Assembly (NCBI RefSeq): GCF_007989605.1 | Contig: NZ_BJUL01000004.1 | Coordinates: forward strand, 62,001 to 126,000 | DNA length: 64,000 nt | Source: Vreelandella venusta | Lineage (GTDB): Bacteria; Pseudomonadota; Gammaproteobacteria; Pseudomonadales; Halomonadaceae | Direction of reading: 5' to 3' | Shown here: one piece after another, positions 33,763-44,790 of the stretch | How positions within the stretch are numbered: the first letter of the stretch is position 1 | Layout of the letters: every line of letters starts with the position of its first letter | The notes under the pieces: generated by a model | What the model saw: only the letters and a program-made list of their open reading frames with translations | What the model was told of the DNA's origin: nothing | Databases searched by the model: none | Position numbers and translations under genes: made by a program

Positions 33763-35523
33763 TTACCTACTCCACGTTGGCGCCACACAGCATCCTCGAC
33801 GCTCTACGAATAAACTGTTACCCACTATTTTTTTTGCTTGGTGCTTTAACTCAGAAAGTTGGGCAGCAATGTCTAACGCCTTGCAGCGAGTGGTATCAGT
33901 GACCGGTTTAACAGCAATAGAAACACTTACAAAAGGAATAAACGCCACCGCTCCTTGGCGGTTTTCTATATGAACTCCTCCTTGCTGGCGGTCTGCATCC
34001 TCATAAAACCCTGGGGCCATCACTTCAAAAGAGTGCAATATTTGCTGGCAAACGCCCTCCCACTGCTCTAGGGGAAGCAGCATCATAAAATCGTCACCAC
34101 CAATATGGCCGATAAATCCGCCAGCGCTCTCTACTTGCGCCTGAAGTAAACGCGATAAGGAAATAATTACGTGATCGCCACGGGCATAGCCATAAGCATC
34201 GTTAAAGGCTTTGAAATTATCTAAATCAACATAGGCGGCCGCAAACCCTTCGTGCTGGTCGAGATAAGTAACCAGCGTTTCGTTTATCAGAATATTACCC
34301 GGCAACCCGGTAAGCGGGTTGGCATGGCGAGCCTGACGCACCTGAATGGCGGTAATTTCGCGCAATAGGTCCACTATCGTCCCCATTCCCAAATAGCAAC
34401 CGCGACTATCTACAATCACGAAATCTTCCTGCTCAATATCGCGGCTATCGGTTAGCTGCTGGCTAAGCGCCTCAAGAGACAAATCGGCGTCGGCCACTAG
34501 CATTTTAGGGTCGGCAATCTCTAGCACCCGGCGCTTTGCGTACAACGCGTGGCTATAGGGGTTGGTAAATAGCGTTAAAAACGCATTACGACGCACCACG
34601 GCTATCGGCACGCCATCTTCTACCACCGCCACGCAGCGTAGGCTTGTCACATCACGAAAGCGCTCAGCAAGCTCTGGCACGGAGCAGGCTGGAGACACAG
34701 CGCTTATCGAACGTAAAATAGAGTGGGCGGTTCGTCCCGCCGGACCTGTTAACTGTGTCGTGGCCGGTAGCAGTATGTGTAGCTGCAAGGGCGGGTGAAG
34801 GCTTGGTCGTGCAAAGTAAAACCCTTGAAGCAACGTCAACCCTCGGTCTAACTCCCACAGACAGAGGTGCTCGGCGGCAGTCTCAATCCCCTCAGCAATT
34901 AGCTGGCAGTCTAAGCTGCGCGCTACATCGAGAATCGAGCGTAAGAACTCACGTTTGGCCGGCTCTTGATCAATCCCGGAAATAAAGTGGCGATCTAGTT
35001 TGACGAAATCAGGACGTAGCTCAGACCAATGGCGCAAACTGGAATGGCCAGCGCCTAAGTCATCTAACGCCACTTGAAAGCCCATGTCGCGATAGTGGGC
35101 CACTGCTTGACGCATCAGCTCGTAATCATGAATAGGCACATGTTCAGTAAGCTCAATGACTACCCGCTCTGGCGGCAGGCCACTATCTTGGATGAAGCTC
35201 AGCGTTAAGCCTTCACGGAAGTCACGCTCAACAATCGTCAGCGGCATCACGTTCAGAAACAGCAGTCCGGGCAGTTCAAGTTCTGCAAAACGGTAAATCG
35301 CTAGCTGTCGACACAGTAAATCCAAATCGACTAACAAGCCTGCCTGAGTCGCCACCTCAAACAGGCGTAACGGTGAGTGAAGTGGTGATGTTTGCGGGCC
35401 ACGAATAAGCGCTTCATAGCCATAAATAGCCTGCTGATTGGCATTCACAATGGGTTGAAACAACACCTGCAGATCTTCTGTTGCAATAATCTGATTCAAC
35501 CACTGTGCTTCTTGTGCGGTCAT
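33763..35523 (-). CDS. EAL - CBS pair - GGDEF protein (c-di-GMP metabolism)
   Basis: This cytosolic protein has 586 residues. The N-terminal EAL domain (1-245) has YGYEALIRGP, ELTEHVPI, DDLGAGHSSLRHWSELRPD and IAEGIETAAE, so phosphodiesterase activity is likely. Residues about 265-400 form a CBS pair (FRDVTSLRCVAVVEDGVPIAV; EDFVIVDSRGCYLGMGTIVDL), a nucleotide-sensing module. The C-terminal GGDEF domain (405-575) has NPLTGLPGN and GGDDF, an acceptable active-site variant. The order EAL-CBS-GGDEF is a known bifunctional layout. It stands alone with no membrane segment. Confidence 0.92.
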   Translation of the reverse strand: MTAQEAQWLNQIIATEDLQVLFQPIVNANQQAIYGYEALIRGPQTSPLHSPLRLFEVATQAGLLVDLDLLCRQLAIYRFAELELPGLLFLNVMPLTIVERDFREGLTLSFIQDSGLPPERVVIELTEHVPIHDYELMRQAVAHYRDMGFQVALDDLGAGHSSLRHWSELRPDFVKLDRHFISGIDQEPAKREFLRSILDVARSLDCQLIAEGIETAAEHLCLWELDRGLTLLQGFYFARPSLHPPLQLHILLPATTQLTGPAGRTAHSILRSISAVSPACSVPELAERFRDVTSLRCVAVVEDGVPIAVVRRNAFLTLFTNPYSHALYAKRRVLEIADPKMLVADADLSLEALSQQLTDSRDIEQEDFVIVDSRGCYLGMGTIVDLLREITAIQVRQARHANPLTGLPGNILINETLVTYLDQHEGFAAAYVDLDNFKAFNDAYGYARGDHVIISLSRLLQAQVESAGGFIGHIGGDDFMMLLPLEQWEGVCQQILHSFEVMAPGFYEDADRQQGGVHIENRQGAVAFIPFVSVSIAVKPVTDTTRCKALDIAAQLSELKHQAKKIVGNSLFVERRGCCVAPTWSR

Positions 35524-35654
35524 ATACCTGCGGCCCTATCAAACGTCGCCCGTTCCTTTGACTCTAGCTCCAGCTGATTCTAAAGCGCCATCAGGAAAGC
35601 ATTCGGATAGCAATCGTGCGACATTTCCATGTCGTTTGTATGACAGGCCGCAGA

Positions 35655-37574
35655 CTAAGAACGCGGGAGCTCAGACGGAGGAAACACCACATCACCGCCA
35701 TCGACATCTAGCTGGCGAATATCCGTTGGGTGGCCCTGCTCATCCAGACTGACCAGCCCAATCCCGCTGGCATTCCATAGCCGCTCTCCAGCGCTGGCCC
35801 GGTCTGGATCGCGGGGATGAATACTCAACTTGCGGCGCTTGGTGAACCAGTTGAGTGGTGAAAACGGCGCATAGAGCCAACGGTTCAAGCGGTCAAACGT
35901 GTTCAACAGCTGTTGGGGAAACGTATTTTTGATCCCACTGGAGGTGATTTGCCAAAGATGCGGCGCCTGCTTTTGCCGACGTACAACAATATCGTAGGCA
36001 AATGAGTAGTGGACGTCGCCAGATAAAATCACGTAGTTACCCGGCGTTTTAGAGTGTCGCCAAATATGCAGTAGCACATTGGCAGCCCCGCGATGCGCCA
36101 TCCAGTTTTCAGCGTCCACCACTAACGGCTTGCCCACCAAGGTAAACAGCTTTTGAATGATCTCGATGAGCTTGACCCCGAACATCGGAGCTGGCGAGAC
36201 GATAACAGCGCTTTTAGTGCCCAGTAACGCCTGCTGCATTTCCATCAGCGCCTCCCAGTCCATTAAACCCGAGGGACGGTTGGGATTTCTTTCGCTGCGC
36301 CAGCGGCGAGTACGCGTATCCAGCACGATAAGAGCAGGCGTGCCAGGCACCTGGTACTCCCAGCCCTGAAAGCGCAGCAACCGCTCGATGAAATTATCCT
36401 GGATACTCGCGTTAAGCGAGCCACCTTCTTCAAATAACGTTGAGGCTTGAAGCAACAGCGGATTAAGCTTATCCGGTGCATTGCCCCATCCCTGGCACAC
36501 TAAATAAGCCACTAACGCATTGCCGATAATACGCTTGGAAAACGGATGGCCGTAGGCACAACGCTCCCAGTCAGCCGTCAGGTTCCAGTCATCGGTGACA
36601 TCGTGATCATCAAAGATCATCAGGCTGGGAACGTGGGCCATTAGCCGCGCGCACCGGGGCAGCCCAGCCACAAAGTCGTCAATCACCGCCTGCTCTTGCT
36701 GGTAAGCGTCAGTTTCTTTATCGCCCAACTCTGGCGGTTTAACGGCAATGAGCTGCCAGGGTGTTGGGGACCATACCAGGCAGTACATGGCGAGCATTTC
36801 TGCCAGTGTCACTAAGTGGTTTTGCGCATTTGCAGAGGTAAACACGGGCTTTTTAACACCACCAAAGAAACGCTCACGCAGTGCAGCGTTACTGGTCACA
36901 TCCGGCAACAGCGCTTCACGGTGATAATAGCTTTCGGGGGCCGCGTAAAGCGCTTGACTGTCATCTACCGTGGCTCCCTCCAACTGCTCGTCTACCAATC
37001 CCAAACGCTCAATGAGTGCGTGTACCGCACGCAGCATCGGGCCAGCTACATCATCAACATAGACTTGGTCACCGGTCATCAGCAGCCAAGCTGGCCACTC
37101 GTGCGGGTCTGACTGACGTTCAGCTAACCAAGTATCAGCCCGTACCAAGCCGTCGGCGCTGTTGTGATGGGGTTTACGGCACGAACCGTGCATCAACCGG
37201 TGATGCCGAGAGGCCAGCACAAAGCCTGGATACGCTTGGCCCTCATGACATAACCAGGGCGCCCAATCCGGCAGGCGTTGCCAGTTACCTTGGGTGTCCT
37301 GTATCTGCAGATCGTAGTCAATCCGCTCATCGGTGGGCAGTGCGGCCGGCAAGCTCAGGTCAATAAAATGAATATAGGCGTGCTGGCCAATCGCCAGGCA
37401 TTGATGCGACTTATCCAATGAGTGCGTCTGGGCACCCTTTTGCTCAGGGCAAAGCACCAGCTGCATGGTTAGTGGGCGCGAAGCAACTAGCCACAGCACT
37501 AGCCGCGAAGGCGAAAGGCGACGCAACAGTGGCCCCACCAGTACGTCCGGCAATGTCTTGGCGATTTGCGTCAT
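35655..37574 (-). CDS. PhoD-like metallophosphatase family protein
   Basis: This protein has 639 residues. Metal-binding motifs typical of PhoD-type phosphatases are seen: LLMTGDQVYVDDV, SLMIFDDHDVTDDW and NYVILSGDVHYSFAYD, with MAHRGAANVLLH between. No signal peptide is evident (start MTQIAKTLPDVLVGPLLRR), unlike secreted PhoD, so a cytosolic or unusual location is likely. Substrate unknown: phosphodiesters are probable. The two-component operon lies 35 bases upstream on the same strand and may be co-transcribed. Confidence 0.85.
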   Translation of the reverse strand: MTQIAKTLPDVLVGPLLRRLSPSRLVLWLVASRPLTMQLVLCPEQKGAQTHSLDKSHQCLAIGQHAYIHFIDLSLPAALPTDERIDYDLQIQDTQGNWQRLPDWAPWLCHEGQAYPGFVLASRHHRLMHGSCRKPHHNSADGLVRADTWLAERQSDPHEWPAWLLMTGDQVYVDDVAGPMLRAVHALIERLGLVDEQLEGATVDDSQALYAAPESYYHREALLPDVTSNAALRERFFGGVKKPVFTSANAQNHLVTLAEMLAMYCLVWSPTPWQLIAVKPPELGDKETDAYQQEQAVIDDFVAGLPRCARLMAHVPSLMIFDDHDVTDDWNLTADWERCAYGHPFSKRIIGNALVAYLVCQGWGNAPDKLNPLLLQASTLFEEGGSLNASIQDNFIERLLRFQGWEYQVPGTPALIVLDTRTRRWRSERNPNRPSGLMDWEALMEMQQALLGTKSAVIVSPAPMFGVKLIEIIQKLFTLVGKPLVVDAENWMAHRGAANVLLHIWRHSKTPGNYVILSGDVHYSFAYDIVVRRQKQAPHLWQITSSGIKNTFPQQLLNTFDRLNRWLYAPFSPLNWFTKRRKLSIHPRDPDRASAGERLWNASGIGLVSLDEQGHPTDIRQLDVDGGDVVFPPSELPRS

Positions 37575-37608
37575 GTCATTGTCTCTTGGTTTAGGTCATG
37601 CATAGTAA

Positions 37609-38973
37609 CTACCGAGCCACCACAGGTAACTCAATAACCACCTCTAATCCACCCACCTGGGCGCGTTGCAGGTGCATTTGCCCTTGATACAGCGCGACAA
37701 GGTCGGTCACGATGGCTAGCCCCAGTCCACTACCAGAACGTTGTTCATCAAGACGTTTCCCGCGCTGCACAGCAGCTTGGCACTCCTGCGCGGACATACC
37801 TGGGCCATCATCGCTCACTCGCAGCGACAGTCGTTGGCCATCGGTTTGCAGACGAATGCTCACCTCGCTGGTCGCCCAGCGAAGTGCGTTGTCCAACAGG
37901 TTACCGACGATTTCCTGAAGATCCTGCCCATCCATATGGACGCGCACGCTGCTGTCTATGTGTTGCTGCAGTTGAATATGGCGGCGCCGCGCCAAACGTG
38001 TCAGCCCAGTGATCAACGCTGCTAACGTATCCTGTACGGCAATTGGAGCAAAACGCGCGCCCTCGCCAACAGCAGATGCCCGCGCTAAGTGGTGACGCAC
38101 CGCATTGTCGATGCGCGAAAGCTCAACGTCCCAATGAGCGCGGCTTTCACTAGGCAATTGCTTAACCAGTAAGCGCATGACGCTTAGCGGGGTTTTTAGC
38201 GCATGGGCAAGGTTACCTGCGGTGTGGCGGCTTCGCTCAATTAAACGCTGGTCGCGAATAAGTACGGCATTCATTGACTCCGCTAGTATAGCCAGCTCAC
38301 CGGGCAGGTGGGTATCGAGCTGTTCAGCCTGCCCTTGCTCAACGTCCCGGAGATTGGCATTCATGCGTCGCAAGGGTGCCAACCCCCAGCGCACCTGCAG
38401 CGCCAGGACACCTAATAGCAGCGCTCCCAGGCCCACCAGCCCCAGCCATAAAGCTTGTTGAAACTGTTGAATATCTTCTCGCAACGCATCATCTCGGGCG
38501 GCAACACTAACATGCAGCGGGGTTTCCAACGGGGCAAGGTAAATATCTCGCTCGACAACTCGCAACTGCTGACCTCGCGGACCTCCCAGTGTGCGAGCCG
38601 CTAGGTTTTTATTATCGATAACCGGAAGACGCTGATCCCACAGCGAGCGCGACGTTGCCGAAAGGTGGTCACGATCGGTAATTTGCCAATACCAGCCGGA
38701 ATAAACCTGTTCAAAACGCGGGTCACCCAGCGATCGATCGTAACTGATCTGCTGGGCGACCGGATCAAAGGTCACCCCCGCAATGATCACGTTCAGCGTT
38801 GTCTCCAAGCGTTCATCAAAAGCATGAATTGCTGACGTACGATAATGGTGAGTAAGCAGCCAACCCGCCACTGGCAACGCTAGCAACACCATTAACAGTG
38901 CCGCGAGTAGAAGACGCAACGTAATCGAACGGGTCGACCAACGCTGAGCCCAACGGGTAATAGCTGGCTTCAT
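37609..38973 (-). CDS. Sensor histidine kinase (PhoQ/QseC-like)
   Basis: This inner-membrane kinase has 454 residues. TM1 at about 19-40 and TM2 at about 172-192 flank a periplasmic domain of about 130 residues. HAMP follows, then the HisKA box SRHTAGNLAHALKTPLSVMR with the phospho-His. The ATPase has N-box GNLLDNALRWA, G1 DDGPGMS and G2 GSGLGLAIV. The start overlaps the stop of the response-regulator gene by 4 bases. Neighbouring PepSY genes suggest a stimulus involving cations or envelope stress, as in PhoP/PhoQ-like systems, but this is inference. Confidence 0.93.
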   Translation of the reverse strand: MKPAITRWAQRWSTRSITLRLLLAALLMVLLALPVAGWLLTHHYRTSAIHAFDERLETTLNVIIAGVTFDPVAQQISYDRSLGDPRFEQVYSGWYWQITDRDHLSATSRSLWDQRLPVIDNKNLAARTLGGPRGQQLRVVERDIYLAPLETPLHVSVAARDDALREDIQQFQQALWLGLVGLGALLLGVLALQVRWGLAPLRRMNANLRDVEQGQAEQLDTHLPGELAILAESMNAVLIRDQRLIERSRHTAGNLAHALKTPLSVMRLLVKQLPSESRAHWDVELSRIDNAVRHHLARASAVGEGARFAPIAVQDTLAALITGLTRLARRRHIQLQQHIDSSVRVHMDGQDLQEIVGNLLDNALRWATSEVSIRLQTDGQRLSLRVSDDGPGMSAQECQAAVQRGKRLDEQRSGSGLGLAIVTDLVALYQGQMHLQRAQVGGLEVVIELPVVAR

Positions 38974-39644
38974 GCGTCGGAAGGCTCTTCAGCGAGTAAG
39001 CGATACCCCTGACCACGTAGCGTGGCAATCCGCCATGCGCCTAATTTACGCCGCAACCGGCTCACTTGAACATCAATTACGTTGGAATCGGGTTCATGAT
39101 CACGGTCATAGACATGTTCTGACAGCTCGCTGCGACTAACCACCCGAGGGGCAGCATGCATTAAGTAACTGAGCAGGTGTGTTTCCTGAGCGGTTATACT
39201 AACCGGCCTGCCCGCCAGCGTGACATGCTGGGTATGGGTATCCAAGCGTAACTCACCCACTTTTAAAACGGGATGAGCATGACCATGACTACGACGCACC
39301 AGAGCACGCAGCCGAAACATAACCTCGGCAGGTTCAAAGGGTTTTGTTACATAGTCATCGGCCCCTGCGGTAAAGCCCGCCGCTTTATCAGCCCAGCGCT
39401 CGCGAGCCGTTAGAATCAGCACAGGCAGATCAATACCGTCTTCACGCCATGCAGAGAGCCAGCGTGTGCCTTCACCATCGGGTAGTCCCACATCAAGGAT
39501 GACCGTGTCATAGGCTTCCGTGCGCACTAGAAAATCGGCTTCCTGGCCATTTTCCGCATGCTCTACCAGCCAATCTCCCTCCCGCAGCGCTTGAATAAGC
39601 TCACGGGCGAGCGCCTGGTCGTCCTCTACCAGTAAACACTTCAT
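38970..39644 (-). CDS. OmpR/PhoB-family response regulator
   Basis: This protein has 224 residues. The receiver domain carries the acidic pair EDD near residue 7, phospho-acceptor Asp in DTVILDVGLPDGEG (about residue 51) and the conserved Lys in DDYVTKPFEP. The C-terminal winged helix has ITAQETHLLSYLMHAAPRVV and SNVIDVQVSRLRRKLG. It is most like PhoP/QseB/PmrA regulators. It is cognate to the overlapping kinase gene and 11 bases after the PepSY gene, so the three form an operon. Confidence 0.95.
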   Translation of the reverse strand: MKCLLVEDDQALARELIQALREGDWLVEHAENGQEADFLVRTEAYDTVILDVGLPDGEGTRWLSAWREDGIDLPVLILTARERWADKAAGFTAGADDYVTKPFEPAEVMFRLRALVRRSHGHAHPVLKVGELRLDTHTQHVTLAGRPVSITAQETHLLSYLMHAAPRVVSRSELSEHVYDRDHEPDSNVIDVQVSRLRRKLGAWRIATLRGQGYRLLAEEPSDA

Positions 39645-39655
39645 GAATAGCTACC

Positions 39656-40048
39656 TTATTGGCGGCGCATCTCGTTAATACGCACACCTTCTATTTTCAT
39701 TAACTGTCCACTATGGCCATCAAACTCAAACTCAACCACTTGATTCTGAGCGCCCAGTAGTTTGATCTCATACTCTACATGACCATCCTCACGCTCGATC
39801 TCTACTTCTATTACCTCGCCGATATAATTAGCCTCCAGCCAGTCCAAAATGGACTCTAAGGGCACGACATCGCCTCGCTGCACTTCACTGTGCAACGCTT
39901 CCCAGGGCTGATCACCAATGGCACTACCAGCCAGTGCACTAGCAAATACCGCGATAACGACGTTAACAGACATCGCTTTGCGCAAGCGCATGCGTGTCAG
40001 GCGCTGCCAATAGCGTGAAATGGTTAGCGTGAGGGGCATCTTGTTCAT
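39656..40048 (-). CDS. PepSY-domain protein, operon with the two-component system
   Basis: This 130-residue exported protein has a long basic N-terminus followed by a hydrophobic signal (VNVVIAVFASALAGSAIG). The PepSY domain begins about residue 50: VVPLESILDWLEANYIGEVI, EVEIEREDGHVEYEIKLLGA, VEFEFDGHSGQLMKIEG. PepSY domains are thought to modulate envelope proteases or signalling. It is first in the operon with the regulator and kinase and divergent from a second PepSY-like gene, an arrangement common around PhoP/Q-like systems. Confidence 0.85.
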   Translation of the reverse strand: MNKMPLTLTISRYWQRLTRMRLRKAMSVNVVIAVFASALAGSAIGDQPWEALHSEVQRGDVVPLESILDWLEANYIGEVIEVEIEREDGHVEYEIKLLGAQNQVVEFEFDGHSGQLMKIEGVRINEMRRQ

Positions 40049-40199
40049 CGTACTAGCATGCCAAAAGCAACATGAACGTTAGATGAATGGCTTTGTCAGC
40101 TTACGGAAAGAACCGCGCTGTTATAACTGTTTTGCCTTATGACGAATGCTGTCTCATTCAACAGATGACGTCATTTAACAAACCAAGAAGGAATTTGAT

Positions 40200-40676
40200 A
40201 TGAACGCTATGAAAAAAATGTTGCTGATCCCGACCTCTGCACTGCTGTTAACTGCGGCTGCAGGTAGCGTGCAAGCTGATACATTGCCGGTTGATCAGAT
40301 TGACAGTGTGCTAACCCATGCCACTGATTATGGGTTCACCCATTATGAAGAGATCAGCATTAAGAGCCGTGGCCGTGCCGAGGTTGAAGGCTGGCTTGAT
40401 GACGAATGGTACGCTGACATTGAGTTTTCAATCGATAGCGGCGAAACGCTGCAAGAAGAGCGAGAGCGCCTAATCACCAGTGCCTGGGGCATGAGTGAAG
40501 ATGATATTCGCCAAGCACTCGAGGTAGCAAGCCAAGAGGGCATGATCGAATTTGAAGATATCGACATTGATAAAGGCGGCATGATTGATGTGGAAGGCCG
40601 CGATGAAAATGGTCGTGAAATAGAAGTCAGTCTACGCCAAGACTCCTTCGAAGTGAGCAACGTTGACCGCGACTAA
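40200..40676 (+). CDS. Exported PepSY-like acidic protein
   Basis: This protein has 158 residues. A signal peptide (LLIPTSALLLTAAAGSVQA) is followed by two similar units: ATDYGFTHYEEISIKSRGRAEVEGWL and ASQEGMIEFEDIDIDKGGMIDVEG. Both look like PepSY halves. The mature part is strongly acidic. It is divergent from the PepSY-regulator-kinase operon and is a likely target of that regulator. It has its own terminator. Confidence 0.8.
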   Translation: MNAMKKMLLIPTSALLLTAAAGSVQADTLPVDQIDSVLTHATDYGFTHYEEISIKSRGRAEVEGWLDDEWYADIEFSIDSGETLQEERERLITSAWGMSEDDIRQALEVASQEGMIEFEDIDIDKGGMIDVEGRDENGREIEVSLRQDSFEVSNVDRD

Positions 40677-40717
40677 CGGGATAGCACAACCCAACATTAA
40701 CTCACGCAAACTATTAT

Positions 40718-40741
40718 GCGGGCCACTTAGGCCCGCTTTTG
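40718..40741 (+). terminator. Terminator after the exported PepSY gene
   Basis: GCGGGCC (40718-40724) pairs with GGCCCGC (40730-40736), followed by TTTT. Confidence 0.88.
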
Positions 40742-40877
40742 TTGGTAGTTCATAATGTTTGATACGCCAAATAAGTGCCGTCAGTTACTTTTTTAATTAG
40801 CCAGTGGGACATTGCTAGCCACGCGTTGTAATGTGGTACGCATCACCAATAGTCATTGACTGCGCACTTCTTAGGAG

Positions 40878-41885
40878 ATGCCTTTGACGCTACCCGCCAC
40901 CGCAGAAGGCGTAAGCGACCGCCTAGCGCATTCGGTATTGCGTGATCTTGCGTGGTTACTTGCCACGCCTGACTTGATTGAGCTAACGGAGCCGCCTACT
41001 TACCCAGGTAGGCCAACACGCCAGGAGCTTGGCTTAGTAGATTCAGTTGATGAGTGGTTGGCGAATCTTTCGTCACTAGTGAGTGCGCTAGATGGCCAAC
41101 TGGCGACGCGCATGGGGCACTACCATGAGCGGCTGTGGCACCTGATGTTAGATAACGCGCCCAACACACGGCTACTCGCCAAAAACCTGCGTATTACCCA
41201 GCGGCGCAACACCCTGGGCGAACTGGATATGCTTTATCGAACACGGGACAACCCCACCCCCATCCATTTGGAAGTGGCGATAAAGTTCTATCTTGGCCTA
41301 CCAGAAGGGCCTGGCGATGCCACCTGCCAAAGCCGTTGGATTGGCCCCGGCGGACTGGATAGCCTAGCGCTGAAATGTAGCCATCTTCGCCATCATCAGT
41401 TGCCAATTTCGCGCACTGCCACCGCGCAAGCGATCATCGCCCACTGGCTAGCACCCAGGGATATAGACCCCGCTCCACCACTCCACCATCCACTGACGCA
41501 GCGCCTTGCGATGCCTGGCGTACTGTTTTATCCCTGGCACGCAACGTTACCGCCACCCTGCGGTGCAACGGTCGATCATCGACGTGGTAAGTGGTGTTAT
41601 TTAAGGGATTGGCCGCAATTCGCAGCCCAGCGAGGCGAGACACTGAAAATGGCTTGGCTAGAGAAGCCTCACTGGCTAGCACCGCCGCCAATGGCTAGGT
41701 TCTCCTCTGCCAAGAAACATATGGCAGACGTGACACCACTTATCCATCGCTACGGGCCGCAGCAAGTAGTGCTATACGACCCGCAGGCAAAAGCATTCAC
41801 TGGGGAAAAGCCGCTGGAGCGGCTAGTCATCGTGCCTGATGACTGGCCACGCCAAATACCGCTACCACCCCGTACTCGCGATTAA
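40878..41885 (+). CDS. DUF1853 family protein
   Basis: This protein has about 335 residues. LAHSVLRDLAWLLATPDLIE, YHERLWHLMLDNAPNTRLLAKNLRI and LGELDMLYRTRDNPTPIHLEVAIKFYLG are typical of DUF1853; the ELD...EVAIKF part resembles a PDDEXK-like nuclease core, but activity is unproven. The frame's ATG at 40878 directly abuts AGGAG (40873-40877). The TTG at 40884 lies 6 bases after it and is the more likely start. The stop codon lies in a tandem repeat shared with the end of proB. Confidence 0.87.
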   Translation: MPLTLPATAEGVSDRLAHSVLRDLAWLLATPDLIELTEPPTYPGRPTRQELGLVDSVDEWLANLSSLVSALDGQLATRMGHYHERLWHLMLDNAPNTRLLAKNLRITQRRNTLGELDMLYRTRDNPTPIHLEVAIKFYLGLPEGPGDATCQSRWIGPGGLDSLALKCSHLRHHQLPISRTATAQAIIAHWLAPRDIDPAPPLHHPLTQRLAMPGVLFYPWHATLPPPCGATVDHRRGKWCYLRDWPQFAAQRGETLKMAWLEKPHWLAPPPMARFSSAKKHMADVTPLIHRYGPQQVVLYDPQAKAFTGEKPLERLVIVPDDWPRQIPLPPRTRD

Positions 41886-41945
41886 ACAACCAGCTCGTTA
41901 AACAACCAGCTCGTTAAACAACCAGCTCGTTAAACAACCAGCTCG
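41882..41945. repeat. Four perfect 16-bp tandem repeats between DUF1853 gene and proB
   Basis: The unit ttaaacaaccagctcg is repeated four times exactly, and a fifth partial unit (ttaaacaacca) forms the end of proB. The stop of the DUF1853 gene (41883-41885) is in the first copy and the proB stop (41946-41948) is in the partial copy. Every copy offers a stop codon in each direction. Confidence 0.95.
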
Positions 41946-43106
41946 TTAAACAACCACCAAGTTATCGCGATGGATCAGCTCGTGAGCCTCCACGTAACCC
42001 AGAATTGCTTCAATCTGGTGGCTTGGCTGGCCCGCTAACTGACGGGCTTCATCAGCGCCGTAGTTCACCAATCCTTTAGCCACGCGAGCGCCCTGTTCAT
42101 CCACGCACAACACCATATCACCGCGCTTAAAGCTGCCCTGCACTTCACGTACGCCCACCGCCAACAGGCTAGAGCCTTTGCCACGCAGCACATTGACAGC
42201 CCCAGCATCCAGTACCAAGGTACCACGCACCTGCAACTGACCTGCCAGCCAGCGCTTGCGCGCAGCGATTGGTGCTTGAGCTGGGCGCAACAGAGTACCC
42301 AGCGCCTCGCCCGCCATGATGCGGGCAATAACGTCCGGCTGGCGGCCACTCGCAATCACGGTGACCGCGCCGGAACGGGCAGCCAATTGTGCAGCGCGAA
42401 CCTTAGTACTCATACCACCACGCCCCAAGGCGCCTCCACTACCAGCAACAGCGGCTAAGCGCGGGTCGTCGGCACGGCCTTCAGCAATCATCTGAGCATT
42501 GGGGTCATGGCGAGGGTCAGCGTCAAACAGCCCCTCCTGATCGGTGAGCAGCAACAGTGCATCCGCTTCTAACAGGTTGGCCACTAGCGCACCAAGCGTA
42601 TCGTTATCGCCAAAGCGAATCTCGTCGGTGACCACGGTATCGTTTTCGTTGATCACCGGCACCACACGCATCTCAACCAAGGTACGCAGCGCTGACAACG
42701 CATTGAGATAGCGCTTGCGGTTGGAAAGGTCATCGTGGGTGAGCAGAATCTGAGCCGTTAACATACCGTGGCGAGCAAAATGCTGCTCGTAGCACTGGGT
42801 GAGGCCGTTTTGGCCTACCGCAGCGGCCGCCTGCAGCTCATGAACGGCACTGGGGCGCGCCTGCCACCCCAAGCGCACCATGCCCGCCGCTACTGCCCCG
42901 GAGGATACCAGCACAACCTCTTTGCCCTGCTGATGCAGCGTGGCAATCTGGTCGACCCAGCCGCCAATAGCCGGCTCATCCAAGCCTCGGCCATCGTTGG
43001 TGAGCAGCGCGCTACCAATTTTAACCACCACCCGGCGGGCGCTGCTTAACGCCTCACGGCCGGGCAACTGCTCATTGCTTTCCACGTCGCGACTCTCCCA
43101 AGCCAT
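41946..43106 (-). CDS. proB: Glutamate 5-kinase
   Basis: This 386-residue enzyme phosphorylates L-glutamate, the first step of proline synthesis. The amino-acid kinase domain has [51 protein letters not shown] and [21 protein letters not shown]-terminal PUA domain follows ([20 protein letters not shown]). The frame runs to 43151, but ATG 43106 (MAWESRDVE) is closer to the conserved start; the exact N-terminus is uncertain. It lies downstream of obgE in the same direction, a common gammaproteobacterial order. Proline is also an osmolyte in halophiles. Confidence 0.95.
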   Translation of the reverse strand: MAWESRDVESNEQLPGREALSSARRVVVKIGSALLTNDGRGLDEPAIGGWVDQIATLHQQGKEVVLVSSGAVAAGMVRLGWQARPSAVHELQAAAAVGQNGLTQCYEQHFARHGMLTAQILLTHDDLSNRKRYLNALSALRTLVEMRVVPVINENDTVVTDEIRFGDNDTLGALVANLLEADALLLLTDQEGLFDADPRHDPNAQMIAEGRADDPRLAAVAGSGGALGRGGMSTKVRAAQLAARSGAVTVIASGRQPDVIARIMAGEALGTLLRPAQAPIAARKRWLAGQLQVRGTLVLDAGAVNVLRGKGSSLLAVGVREVQGSFKRGDMVLCVDEQGARVAKGLVNYGADEARQLAGQPSHQIEAILGYVEAHELIHRDNLVVV

Positions 43107-43167
43107 TCCGCTCACGCGTTTGATTCCGCTAACCCTGCTGACGTCACCCATTCAACCGACGGATCGG

Positions 43168-44388
<1,221 letters not shown>

Positions 44389-44440
44389 CTAACTGCAATA
44401 TCCCGCCCATTACTAACAGGCAAAAGGGATCGAAAAGACA

Positions 44441-44467
44441 AAAAAGCCCCGCCATGGCGGGGCTTTT
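44441..44467. terminator. Terminator between rpmA and obgE
   Basis: AAAAAGCCCCGCC and GGCGGGGCTTTT pair almost perfectly around AT. It ends the ribosomal protein transcript on the minus strand; obgE must have its own promoter or rely on read-through. Confidence 0.9.
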
Positions 44468-44502
44468 ATTTCGTCATCTTCGTTCTGCGCAACAGCTGTT
44501 GC

Positions 44503-44760
44503 TTAGGCAGAAACGATGCTAACGAATTTACGGTTGTTCGGACCTTTGGTCTCGAACTTCACGAAGCCGTCGTTCAAAGCGAACAGCGTGTGATCACGGC
44601 CCAGGCCAACGCCAGTGCCTGCGTGGAAACGAGTGCCACGCTGACGAACGATGATGCTACCCGCGCTGGCTGCTTGGCCACCGAAGAGTTTCACACCTAA
44701 GCGTTTGGACTCGGAATCGCGACCGTTACGCGTGGAGCCGGCTGCCTTTTTATGTGCCAT
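44503..44760 (-). CDS. rpmA: 50S ribosomal protein L27
   Basis: This ribosomal protein has 85 residues. [28 protein letters not shown] is the conserved start, with [23 protein letters not shown] following. The N-terminal tail reaches the peptidyl-transferase centre. It is the second gene of the rplU-rpmA operon, 30 bases after rplU. Confidence 0.98.
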   Translation of the reverse strand: MAHKKAAGSTRNGRDSESKRLGVKLFGGQAASAGSIIVRQRGTRFHAGTGVGLGRDHTLFALNDGFVKFETKGPNNRKFVSIVSA

Positions 44761-44790
44761 TGCAAAATCCTCCTAAAGGGAATCGACTGC

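Noticed and set aside
41882..41945. CRISPR array
   Set aside because: The 16-base units are directly adjacent with no spacers.
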